A DNA stretch of 64,000 bases from Bradyrhizobium sp. LMTR 3. Its GTDB lineage: Bacteria > Pseudomonadota > Alphaproteobacteria > Rhizobiales > Xanthobacteraceae. Position numbers and translations under genes: made by a program. This document shows, one piece after another, positions 53,996 through 60,744 of the stretch (its first letter is position 1; every line of letters begins with the position of its first letter). The notes under the pieces are model-generated. The model was given only the letters and a program-made list of their open reading frames with translations. It did not search any database and was not told where the DNA came from. The stretch is taken from assembly GCF_001693485.1 (NCBI RefSeq), contig NZ_MAXC01000049.1, forward strand, positions 372,001 through 436,000. Direction: 5' to 3'.

Positions 53996-54399
53996 GCCCC
54001 CTCCTGCAATCGCACGATGAAACTCCGCACCCACGCGAGCAGGTTCGAGCCCTTGCCCACGTCGGCGGTTGCCGACCAATTCTCCACCGACCAGGAGAAA
54101 TGCAGCCACTCGCCTGAGAAGGGCGGCGTCGACGGTGGAGCTCCCGTGTTGTTGGGAGCGGCGCCTTTGAAATTCAGTCCGGCGGGCGTGAGAAATCCGT
54201 AAGGCGCATCGCCGGGATAGTTGCCCTTCACCAGAAAGCAGACCGGCAACTCGCTCACCGCCTTGTCACCCATTCGCCAGCCGTCGGGCAGCACGTAACG
54301 GGGAATCCTGAACCAGTCTTCCCCGTTCGCTTCCGCGTGCTCGACATCGCCGAAGTGACGGCGCAGCAGGGCCAGCTCGTGGCTGATACGCGCGCGCAT
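53992..54399 (-). CDS. E2-like protein (Prok-E2 family E type)
   Basis: 135 residues. The E2-like core is recognisable from DWFRIPRYVLPDGW, VCFLVKGNYPGDAPYGFLTP and WLHFSWSVENW, the layout of the prokaryotic E2 family E group. There is only one cysteine (Cys54), in the strand before YPGDAP, and none after the FLTP loop where a classical E2 active site lies. So either Cys54 is used or it works without a thioester. It starts in the stop of the Ub-like gene (TGATG). Confidence 0.75.
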   Translation of the reverse strand: MRARISHELALLRRHFGDVEHAEANGEDWFRIPRYVLPDGWRMGDKAVSELPVCFLVKGNYPGDAPYGFLTPAGLNFKGAAPNNTGAPPSTPPFSGEWLHFSWSVENWSATADVGKGSNLLAWVRSFIVRLQEGA

Positions 54400-54662
54400 C
54401 AGCCACGCTTCCAGCGGTGCTTCTTGCCGAAACCCTGGCCCGGCTTGATCGTGATGACCTCGCCCGGCGCAAGCGTCCGCTCGACATTGTGCTGGTCGAC
54501 CTCGATCACGCCCTGCGAGATGTCCCAGCCCCCCAGCTCGGCAATCTGCTCGGTCGTGATCGTGTCGTCATCCCAGGGGAATTCCTCCCCTTCGATGTTG
54601 AGAATGTACTTCGGCCCTTTCTCGGGCTTCTCCTTCGCCTGACTCATCGTTCCGCTCTCCAT
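54399..54662 (-). CDS. ubiquitin-like modifier (multiubiquitin-domain type)
   Basis: 87 residues from ATG 54662 (AAAGGA 8 bases upstream); ATG 54647 is an alternative. After a charged tail, one beta-grasp domain follows: KYILNIEGEEFPWDDDTITT, EQIAELGGWD, VIEVDQHNVERTLAPGEVITI. Only one repeat is present, although proteins of this family often have several. The end is HRWKRG, a single terminal Gly rather than GG. First gene of the operon; the next three encode E2-like, JAB and E1 proteins. Confidence 0.8.
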   Translation of the reverse strand: MESGTMSQAKEKPEKGPKYILNIEGEEFPWDDDTITTEQIAELGGWDISQGVIEVDQHNVERTLAPGEVITIKPGQGFGKKHRWKRG

Positions 54663-54726
54663 GTTCATTTCCTTTCGCCTTGCCTTTTGGCGAGCCCCTG
54701 GCGGGCAGCGCCAATCCTTCATCATT

Positions 54727-54828
54727 AAAGTACAAGCGGCAGGCGAAATGTCAATATACAAAACGTTTTAAAAGTTTATAATACAAACAGTTTGAGAGGT
54801 TGACATTACGGCGTTTGAGGCGGACAAT
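54727..54828. promoter_or_regulatory. divergent promoter and operator region, Ub-like operon versus XRE gene
   Basis: Minus strand: TTGACA (plus coordinates 54749-54754), 16 bases, TACTTT (54727-54732). Plus strand: TTGACA 54800-54805, 17 bases, GACAAT 54823-54828. Between them is an A/T-rich block with two direct copies of ATACAAA.NGTTT (54757-54794) and the palindrome AAAACGTTTT, good candidates for XRE binding. The plus-strand start site would lie at about 54835, the first base of the XRE ATG. Confidence 0.6.
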
Positions 54829-54834
54829 GATGCT

Positions 54835-55155
54835 ATGACGGACGGAGCATTCGACAGTCTCTATCAGGCATTCGGAAAGCTGGTGCGCAAACACCGTGAG
54901 CGACTCGATGGAATGACGCAGGAGAAGTTGGGACGACTTGTAGGCCTCTCCCGTACTTCAATCACAAACATCGAAAAGGGCAGGCAGCACGTTTCGCTGC
55001 ATCAGTTATTCGCGATAGCCGAAGCGTTAGAGATCGCGCCGAAGCTTCTGCTTCCGGCAGTCAAGGATGCTGCGGGAGCGCGGGCTAAGGTGAAGCTGCC
55101 GCCCGGTACGGATCAAAAAATAGCCGCCTGGGCTCAGAAGCTCGTCGGCGAATAA
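54835..55155 (+). CDS. XRE-family repressor
   Basis: 106 residues with an N-terminal helix-turn-helix: YQAFGKLVRKHRERLDGMTQ, EKLGRLVGLSRTSITNIEKG, then RQHVSLHQLFAIAEAL. The ATG follows the putative -10 by 6 bases, so translation would be leaderless or nearly so. The ImmA-like protease gene follows 15 bases later. The pair is expected to control the divergent Ub-like operon. Confidence 0.9.
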   Translation: MTDGAFDSLYQAFGKLVRKHRERLDGMTQEKLGRLVGLSRTSITNIEKGRQHVSLHQLFAIAEALEIAPKLLLPAVKDAAGARAKVKLPPGTDQKIAAWAQKLVGE

Positions 55156-55170
55156 CAATACGGAGGATTG

Positions 55171-55701
55171 ATGCGACGCGCTAAATCAGCGAAGACTCTA
55201 AGGCATGAAGCGACCAATGTTCTCGAAGAATTCGGCGTAAGGAAGCCGCCTGTGCCTGTCGAGAAGATCGCGACCTCGCTCGGCGCGCGGCTAAAATATT
55301 CACCGTTTGACGGTGAGCTGGCGGGGATGCTCATCCGCGGCGATGAAGGCACCGTTATCGGTGTAAATTCACTTCATCACATCAACCGGCAGCGCTTCAC
55401 AATTGCGCATGAATGCGGGCACCTGTTGCTTCATAAGGGGAAGGACGTACATATCGACCGCTCTTTCCGTGTGAACAAGCGCGACGAAAAGTCGTCTCAA
55501 GCGGTCGATCCCGAAGAGATTGAAGCCAACCGCTTCGCGGCCGAACTGCTTATGCCTTACGATATGATCGTGAAGGAGCTCGTCGATTATCATATCGACA
55601 TCGAAGACGAGGAGCAGCTGAAGGAGCTCGCGGACAAGTATCAAGTCAGCGTTCAGGCCCTGACTCACCGCATCACAAACGTCCTCGACGATCTCTTTTA
55701 A
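55171..55701 (+). CDS. ImmA/IrrE-family metallopeptidase
   Basis: 176 residues, ATG with CGGAGG 5 bases upstream. Zinc motif FTIAHECGHLLLHKG and the downstream EIEANRFAAELLMP are typical of ImmA/IrrE (PF06114). Members cleave their cognate XRE repressor upon a stress or phage signal, which would derepress the divergent operon. No HTH of its own is visible, as usual when the repressor is a separate protein. Confidence 0.92.
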   Translation: MRRAKSAKTLRHEATNVLEEFGVRKPPVPVEKIATSLGARLKYSPFDGELAGMLIRGDEGTVIGVNSLHHINRQRFTIAHECGHLLLHKGKDVHIDRSFRVNKRDEKSSQAVDPEEIEANRFAAELLMPYDMIVKELVDYHIDIEDEEQLKELADKYQVSVQALTHRITNVLDDLF

Positions 55702-56204
55702 GCCTTTTCAAATACAGTTGGAATTCTGCGCGCCCGGCTTCGCTGCACCGGGCTCTAGTCGCTGCACCGGGCTCTAGTCGCTGCGCTCCCGGAGCCCCTG
55801 CTTCGCTGAAAGCTACGCAGGGTCTCCGCCACCGCTGACGATCCCTCGCTCAAAATCAGCGGCACCGGGGGCAGTCGGTCCCGCGTCCCGCCCTTTAAGG
55901 GCGGCGCTATGCTGACGCTCCTGCCCCTCTTAACTTCTCGGGGCTGGCGAATGGGCTCCGCTCCGCTCTCGCCCATATGCCCTCTATTCATTGCCGTCTT
56001 CGACCGAAGTTCTTCGGCGCCTGCGGCACTCTTCTTTATTGATTGCTGGGGCCTGCGGCCCCCATGCCGTCAAGGCCAAGCCCTTCGCGTTGCTGCGGGC
56101 GGAAAACGACGGCCGTGTCGTCGCTGCGCTCCATCCCGCACCAAACCCGTCGTAGTTGCGCGCGAACCCAATGCGGTTTCTTGCCACGATCTTCCGACCA
56201 TCGC
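55702..56204. other. gene-poor GC-rich stretch with tandem repeat and palindrome
   Basis: A 19-bp unit, CGCTGCACCGGGCTCTAGT, is repeated in tandem at 55741-55759 and 55760-55778. CCGCCCTT-T-AAGGGCGG at 55888-55904 is a perfect palindrome. Frames on both strands here are low-complexity and unlikely to be genes. It separates the ImmA gene from integrase debris. Confidence 0.45.
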
Positions 56205-56396
56205 CGAAAGACTTGCGCCACACCTTCGGCATCACGGCATTTCAGGCCAGGGTACCACCTCACCTTGTGCAGCACTGGCTGGCTGGGCCACGCCTCACGG
56301 CACATCACCAGCATCTACGGCGACGTGCTGGGTGAGGAGGAGCGGCGGTTTGCTGAGCGGATGTGGGGTAGCCACCCAGCCAGCGGACTAACCTGA
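56205..56396 (+). pseudogene. tyrosine integrase, C-terminal fragment
   Basis: In two plus-strand frames the sequence reads RHTFGITAFQARVPPHLVQH, then WLGHASRHITSIYGDVLGEE and ERRFAERMW, ending at TGA about 56396. This is the last 60 residues of a tyrosine recombinase with the catalytic Arg-His, His and Tyr, broken by a frameshift at about 56277. The remaining about 300 codons are missing. It is unrelated to the RIT recombinases 700 bases downstream. Confidence 0.7.
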
Positions 56397-56710
56397 CGAG
56401 AGCACTTTTACCTGACCGGCTTCAGGGAACAAACGTGCAGCTCAAGCGAGGGAGCCGGTTTGTTACAGGCCCCAAACTAGGCATGTACGAGAGCGCATCG
56501 CCTCGACTTACATCAGACGGTGTGCTAGGAGCACCACGCTGTTCGCAAATTGGACGCGACTTGGCAAGTGATCTCTCTAGGCTTGAAACACCAAGCACTG
56601 TCATTGAGCTGATCCACATCTTGGGAAGATTGCGATGCAAAGCCGCCGCTCGATCCGCATGTGGCTGATACTGCACCGAGGGCTTCGGTCCTGACTTCCT
56701 ACGACCACGA
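56397..56710. other. no supported gene
   Basis: About 310 bases between the integrase fragment and the IS66 remnant. Overlapping frames of 77 and 84 codons on opposite strands cannot be distinguished from chance. Confidence 0.35.
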
Positions 56711-56913
56711 ACACACTGTCACCTAATATGCGTCAGCATGTAAGCCATTTGCGCCGCCGAGATCGACACCGCGCCATCCGACGCCGAAGGCCAGATAAAC
56801 TTGCCGCGGTCCAGCCGCTTGGCCTAGAGCGACATGCCCCACCCATCATGCCAAAGCATCTTGACCAGATCGCCGCGACGGCCTCGGAAGATATAAAGAT
56901 CGCCGGCATGAGG
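56711..56913 (-). pseudogene. IS66 TnpB (Orf2), 3' part, split by the RIT element
   Basis: Minus-strand reading gives AGDLYIFRGRRGDLVKMLWH, DGWGMSL, stop, AKRLDRGKFIWPSASDGAVS and ISAAQMAYML, the standard IS66 TnpB core and C-terminal part with one in-frame stop. The 5' part of the same gene is at 60339-60455, on the other side of the RIT element; the reading frame joins exactly across the shared ATGAGG. Confidence 0.85.
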
Positions 56914-56939
56914 TTATGTTGTGCGCAACATAACCGCAC

Positions 56940-57022
56940 TTATGTGTCGGACGAGATTATGTGGCGGAGGCGCCCTAACGCCTGCCTGGACCGGCCACGG
57001 CTGGATTCCTCCGCCACATAAT
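56940..57022 (+). repeat. RIT left terminal inverted repeat
   Basis: 83 bp, nearly identical to the reverse complement of 60256-60338 (TTATGTGTCGGACGAG then GCGCCCTAACGCCTGCC; small differences in the middle). Inside, ATTATGTGGCGGAGG (56956-56970) and its perfect complement CCTCCGCCACATAAT (57008-57022) form 15-bp arms, so each end is also a hairpin. Confidence 0.85.
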
Positions 57023-57081
57023 ATTTGGTGCCTCTCGCGCGAACGTGGGATCCCCCTGCGCCGCAACACCAGAGGGGCACA

Positions 57082-58320
57082 ATGCTCGAGTTCTATTTTT
57101 CGTATCGCGGGGTGCTCAAGCGCCTTCGTAACGGGGCGCTCGGCGCCGAGATGGATCGCATCGCGGGACACTTTTTCTCGCTCGGTTACAAGCGAGCATC
57201 CGCTAAGCTTTATCTCAGCCGGATTGCGCGGTTCAGCCATTTTGCTGCGGCACATTGCGGTTCACGGCCGATCGGCCAAGCTATTCTCGATCGCTATCTA
57301 CGCACGTTCATTACGGACTCGCCGCGGATTGCAGCAGTGTCCGCGCTTCAACACGCGCGGCGGGTGGCGCCCGAACGATTCATTGCTTCGGCTCCCAGTG
57401 TAGTCGATGGTCCGGACGCCCCGCTTTTGAGCTCCTTTTCGGACTATCTCAGCAGGGTACGAGGCCTTGAGCCAAAGTCCCGCGATGGCGTTCTCTTGGG
57501 CGCGCGGCGCTTTCTCGATTGGCTCCGCCATCGCCACCCCGGCCAAGACCTCAAGGCGCTGACGGCGGAGCATGTCCTCGCTGCCGTCGAGTATCGGCTG
57601 TCGCTCTCGGCGACCTCCGCCACTCGCACGGCGGCGACCTCTCACATCCGAACGTTTCTCCGCTTTCTGCATTGGGCTGGCCACCACGAGCAGGATCTAG
57701 CCTCCGTTGTTCCAAGAACGTCCCATTGGCGTCTGGCCCATTTGCCGCCCCGGCTTTCGTGGGATGATGTTCGCCGCGCCATCGATGCGATCGGCAAGGC
57801 GACGCCGATCGACCTTCGCGATCGGGCCGTCCTGCTGCTGCTCGCCACCACAGGCATTCGCAACGGCGAGCTGCGCGCCCTTCAGCTCCAGGATATCGAC
57901 TGGCGAGCTGGCGAGGTTTTTGTCCGGCGCACCAAGGGCAAGCGTGACCGGGTGGCCCCGCTTCTCGAGGAGGCCGGCGCCGCGCTCGCCAATTACATCC
58001 TGCGGGCTCGACCGAAGGTCGATAGTCCATTTCTGTTCCTGTCCTTCACGCCGCCCGTGGGACCGTTCAAGTCTGCGTCGCCAGTTTCGAGGATCGTGCG
58101 GAAGCGGTTGCGGCATGGCGGGGTCGCGCTCGGTCGCGTCGGAGGCGCGCATCTCCTGCGCCACAGTCTAGCCACGCAGCTCGTCGGGCGACGAAGACCG
58201 ATCAACGAGGTCGCCGATCTTTTAGGGCACCGAAGCATCAACACAACGGCGCTGTACGTGAAGGTCGCGGCCTCGCAGCTCGCTGAGGTCGCGCTCCCCT
58301 TTCCGGGAGGCGCCGCATGA
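57082..58320 (+). CDS. RIT tyrosine recombinase A
   Basis: 412 residues from ATG 57082 (AGAGGGG upstream); an upstream in-frame start at 57025 is less likely. The catalytic set is present: Arg in TTGIRNGELRALQL, Lys in VRRTKGKRDR, His-x-x-Arg in HLLRHSLATQL, His in LLGHRSINTT, and Tyr in ALYVKV. Together with the next two genes it should recombine the element ends. Its stop overlaps the next ATG. Confidence 0.92.
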   Translation: MLEFYFSYRGVLKRLRNGALGAEMDRIAGHFFSLGYKRASAKLYLSRIARFSHFAAAHCGSRPIGQAILDRYLRTFITDSPRIAAVSALQHARRVAPERFIASAPSVVDGPDAPLLSSFSDYLSRVRGLEPKSRDGVLLGARRFLDWLRHRHPGQDLKALTAEHVLAAVEYRLSLSATSATRTAATSHIRTFLRFLHWAGHHEQDLASVVPRTSHWRLAHLPPRLSWDDVRRAIDAIGKATPIDLRDRAVLLLLATTGIRNGELRALQLQDIDWRAGEVFVRRTKGKRDRVAPLLEEAGAALANYILRARPKVDSPFLFLSFTPPVGPFKSASPVSRIVRKRLRHGGVALGRVGGAHLLRHSLATQLVGRRRPINEVADLLGHRSINTTALYVKVAASQLAEVALPFPGGAA

Positions 58321-59249
58321 CCGCCTTCGCCGCATTCCTCGGCGAGAAGGTCGAGCGGTACATCGAGCTGCGCCGCTCCCTCGGCTACGCCTTCAACAAG
58401 CAAGCTGGCACGCTGCGGGCCTTCGTTCGCTACGTCGAGCGTTCGCAGCTGGATGCGCCCGCCACCCGGACGATGGCGCTGGACTTCGTCCTGTCGTTCG
58501 GCGGCGCCGCCAACAGTCGCGCCGTTCGTCACGGCGTGCTCCGCCGATTTTACGAGTACCTAACCGTCTACGCCCCCCGGACCGAGGCCTTGGAGCGCAG
58601 AGCCTTCCCTAGGTCCAGGGCGATTCCGCCGCCGCGCATCTTGAGCGAGGCTGAGCTGGCGTCGCTTATCGACGCATGCAGCTTCATTTCGCCAAGGATC
58701 CCTCTCAGCGGCCGCACGATGGCGACGTTGATCGGACTATTGGCCAGCACGGGGCTAAGATCGGGCGAAGTGGTCAGGCTTGATCGCGGCGACGTCGATC
58801 TGACCAACGGGGTCGTCCTCGTCCGTAAAACCAAGTTCCGTAAAGACCGCCTGGTTCCTGTTCACCCAACGACGCAGGCAGCCCTTCATCGATACGCCTG
58901 TGAGCGCGACGCCGTGTTTTCCAGGCCCAAAGACGAGGCCTTCTTTCTCAGCTCGCGAGGCTGCCGTCTGTCGGCGGCCGGCCTGCAAAGCAACTTCGCG
59001 AAGGCCCGCAAGCTCGCGGGTCTCGATGACGGTAAGCCCCTGCGACCCCACGATCTCCGGCACCGGTTCGCGGTGACCAGGCTCAAGCTTTGGCACCAAC
59101 AGCGCGCAGATGTTCAAGCGCTGCTGCCTTTACTCGCCACCTATCTCGGCCATGCCAGCTACAGCGACACGGCCTACTACCTCACCGGTTCGTCGGATCT
59201 TCTCGCCATCGCGGCTGAACGCGCCTTTCTCGACGGAGGCACCGCATGA
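58317..59249 (+). CDS. RIT tyrosine recombinase B
   Basis: 310 residues, ATG within the previous stop (ATGA). Catalytic residues: Arg in STGLRSGEVVRLDR, Lys in KTKFRKDRLVPVHP, HDLRHRFAVTRL, YLGHASYSDTAYYL with the nucleophile Tyr. The start overlaps gene A and the end overlaps gene C by 4 bases each, giving a coupled trio in fixed order. Confidence 0.92.
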   Translation: MTAFAAFLGEKVERYIELRRSLGYAFNKQAGTLRAFVRYVERSQLDAPATRTMALDFVLSFGGAANSRAVRHGVLRRFYEYLTVYAPRTEALERRAFPRSRAIPPPRILSEAELASLIDACSFISPRIPLSGRTMATLIGLLASTGLRSGEVVRLDRGDVDLTNGVVLVRKTKFRKDRLVPVHPTTQAALHRYACERDAVFSRPKDEAFFLSSRGCRLSAAGLQSNFAKARKLAGLDDGKPLRPHDLRHRFAVTRLKLWHQQRADVQALLPLLATYLGHASYSDTAYYLTGSSDLLAIAAERAFLDGGTA

Positions 59250-60253
59250 GCGAACACCTCCTTCTGGCGCCGCTCCTAGAGTCGTACTTCCGTCGCCGGC
59301 TGACCAAGCAGCGCAACGCCACCTCCGCGACCCTGGCCAGCTATCGCGACGCCTTGCGCATGCTGATCCTCTTTGCCGCGGCGCGTTTGCAGAAGAAGCC
59401 GGCAGCGCTGGACCTTGAAGATCTCGATCGGGACCTCGTTCTCGCCTTTCTTGATGAGCTCGAGGAGAAGCGGAACAACTCCGTCGCAACGCGCAACGCC
59501 CGACTAGCCGCGATCCGATCCTTCTTCCATCACGTCGCCGCCGCCGATCCCGCCTCCTTCGGCGTCGCTCAACGGGTTCTGACGATCCCCACCAAACGAT
59601 CGCACATTGCAGTGACGCACCACCTCACCAGCGCCGAAGTCGACGCCATCGTTGCCGCCCCTGATCAGACGACGCCCCGCGGCCGGCGCGACCGGGTCTT
59701 TCTACTCTTCTTGGCGAGAACCGGTGCCCGCGTGTCCGAAGCGACCGGCGTCAACGCGAGCGACCTTCAGTTGGAGCGAGGGCGCCCGCAGGTACTGCTT
59801 CGCGGCAAGGGGCGTCGCGACCGCGTCGTTCCCATTCCTCAGGATCTGCTGCGATCGCTGACGGCCTTATTGAGCGAGCGCGGCGTGGCCCATCGTGAGC
59901 CGCGGCCGATCTTTGTCGGGGCGCACAACGAGCGCCTGACACGCTTTGGCGCGATCCACATCGTCCGGCGTGCAGTCTCTCAGGCCGTGTCCATCACGCC
60001 AAGCTTGGAGGGCAAGCCCATATCGCCGCACATCTTCCGGCATTCCCTCGCCATGAAGCTTCTCCGGTCAGGCGTGGACCTCCTCACGATCCAGGCCTGG
60101 CTTGGCCATGCTCAGGTCGCCACAACCCACCGCTACGCCGCCGCGGATGTCGAAATGATGCGCCGGGGACTCGAGAAGGCGGGCGTCTCAGGCGACCGCA
60201 GCGCACGATTCCGGCCGAACGACGCCGTCCTGCAGCTGCTTGCCAGCATCTGA
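59246..60253 (+). CDS. RIT tyrosine recombinase C
   Basis: 335 residues. N-terminal SAM-like region SATLASYRDALRMLILFAAA; catalytic Arg in ARTGARVSEATGV, Lys in LRGKGRRDRVVPIP, HIFRHSLAMKLL, WLGHAQVATTHRYA. The stop is 2 bases before the right inverted repeat, so nothing else is carried by the element. Confidence 0.92.
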   Translation: MSEHLLLAPLLESYFRRRLTKQRNATSATLASYRDALRMLILFAAARLQKKPAALDLEDLDRDLVLAFLDELEEKRNNSVATRNARLAAIRSFFHHVAAADPASFGVAQRVLTIPTKRSHIAVTHHLTSAEVDAIVAAPDQTTPRGRRDRVFLLFLARTGARVSEATGVNASDLQLERGRPQVLLRGKGRRDRVVPIPQDLLRSLTALLSERGVAHREPRPIFVGAHNERLTRFGAIHIVRRAVSQAVSITPSLEGKPISPHIFRHSLAMKLLRSGVDLLTIQAWLGHAQVATTHRYAAADVEMMRRGLEKAGVSGDRSARFRPNDAVLQLLASI

Positions 60254-60255
60254 TT

Positions 60256-60338
60256 ATTATGTGGCGGAGGAACCTTGGCGTGGCCGGCGCTGGCAGGCGT
60301 TAGGGCGCCTCCGCCACATAATCTCGTCCGACACATAA
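60256..60338 (-). repeat. RIT right terminal inverted repeat
   Basis: Complement of the left repeat at 56940-57022, also with 15-bp internal arms (ATTATGTGGCGGAGG and CCTCCGCCACATAAT). It abuts the second ATGAGG copy directly. Confidence 0.85.
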
Positions 60339-60455
60339 ATGAGGATCGCGCTTCAAGCTCTGCTGAACCGCAAGAGCCAGGCTCTGCATGCTGCGGCGCA
60401 TGTCCGTGTGACCGGTGGCGATCCACACTCTGACGCCGCTCGGGATTGGAATCAT
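60339..60455 (-). pseudogene. IS66 TnpB (Orf2), 5' part
   Basis: Minus strand from the ATG at 60455: MIPIPSGVRVWIATGHTDMR, RSMQSLALAVQQSLKRDPH, the canonical IS66 TnpB start. It is interrupted by the RIT right end at codon 39 and continues at 56911 downward. No IS66 TnpA or TnpC genes are nearby, so the IS66 copy was already incomplete or has been rearranged. Confidence 0.85.
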
Positions 60456-60464
60456 CGCCGCCTC

Positions 60465-60690
60465 AGAAGCTGAACCAGGATCGTCTGCGCGCGGGCATCA
60501 GAGCTGGTGCCGCCGAGCGCGCCAGTGGCACAGACGGTGAGGAAGACAGATCGCCGGTATAGCCGACATCGAGCGCTCCCGCGTTTAGCGCTTCGAGAAT
60601 CGGCGCAGCGGCAGGAAGTTCCGACTACTCGGAAAGCGGCGGTGATCTTCTTGCGGCCAACGGCCGGGAATAGGAGGGTCGCGCTTGTAC
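60465..60690 (-). pseudogene. sulfonate/nitrate-type ABC binding protein fragment
   Basis: In changing minus-strand frames: KKITAAFRVV, then APILEALNAGALDVGYTGDL, then TGALGGTSSDARA and QTILVQLL. These are typical of SsuA/TauA-like solute-binding proteins. At least two frameshifts and loss of both ends make it a remnant. It ends directly at the IS66 tnpB start, probably cut by that insertion. Confidence 0.6.
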
Positions 60691-60744
60691 CGTCCGGCAG
60701 GCGGGTGTGGCATCATCCCTCCCATGAATAAGAACAGCTAGCTG

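Larger units (their letters stand above)
56914..60338 (+). mobile_element. RIT element (three tyrosine recombinases in trio)
   Basis: 3425 bp inserted in an IS66 tnpB gene, with ATGAGG directly repeated at both junctions (56908-56913 and 60339-60344). It carries three overlapping tyrosine recombinase genes and nothing else, the RIT layout. The ends are 83-bp inverted repeats (56940-57022 and 60256-60338). The left end has 26 additional bases (56914-56939) containing TTATGTTGTGCGCAACATAA, which the right end lacks. Confidence 0.85.

Noticed and set aside
52599..54662. Type II CBASS operon
   Set aside because: E1, E2 and JAB proteins occur in CBASS, but no CD-NTase or CBASS effector gene is adjacent, and a separate Ub-like modifier gene is present, which favours a modifier-conjugation operon.
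55741..55778. CRISPR-like array
   Set aside because: Only two abutting 19-bp units without spacers and no cas genes in the window.
55984..56314. Minus-strand proteins of 83 and 92 codons
   Set aside because: They are shadows of the low-complexity stretch and of the plus-strand integrase fragment.
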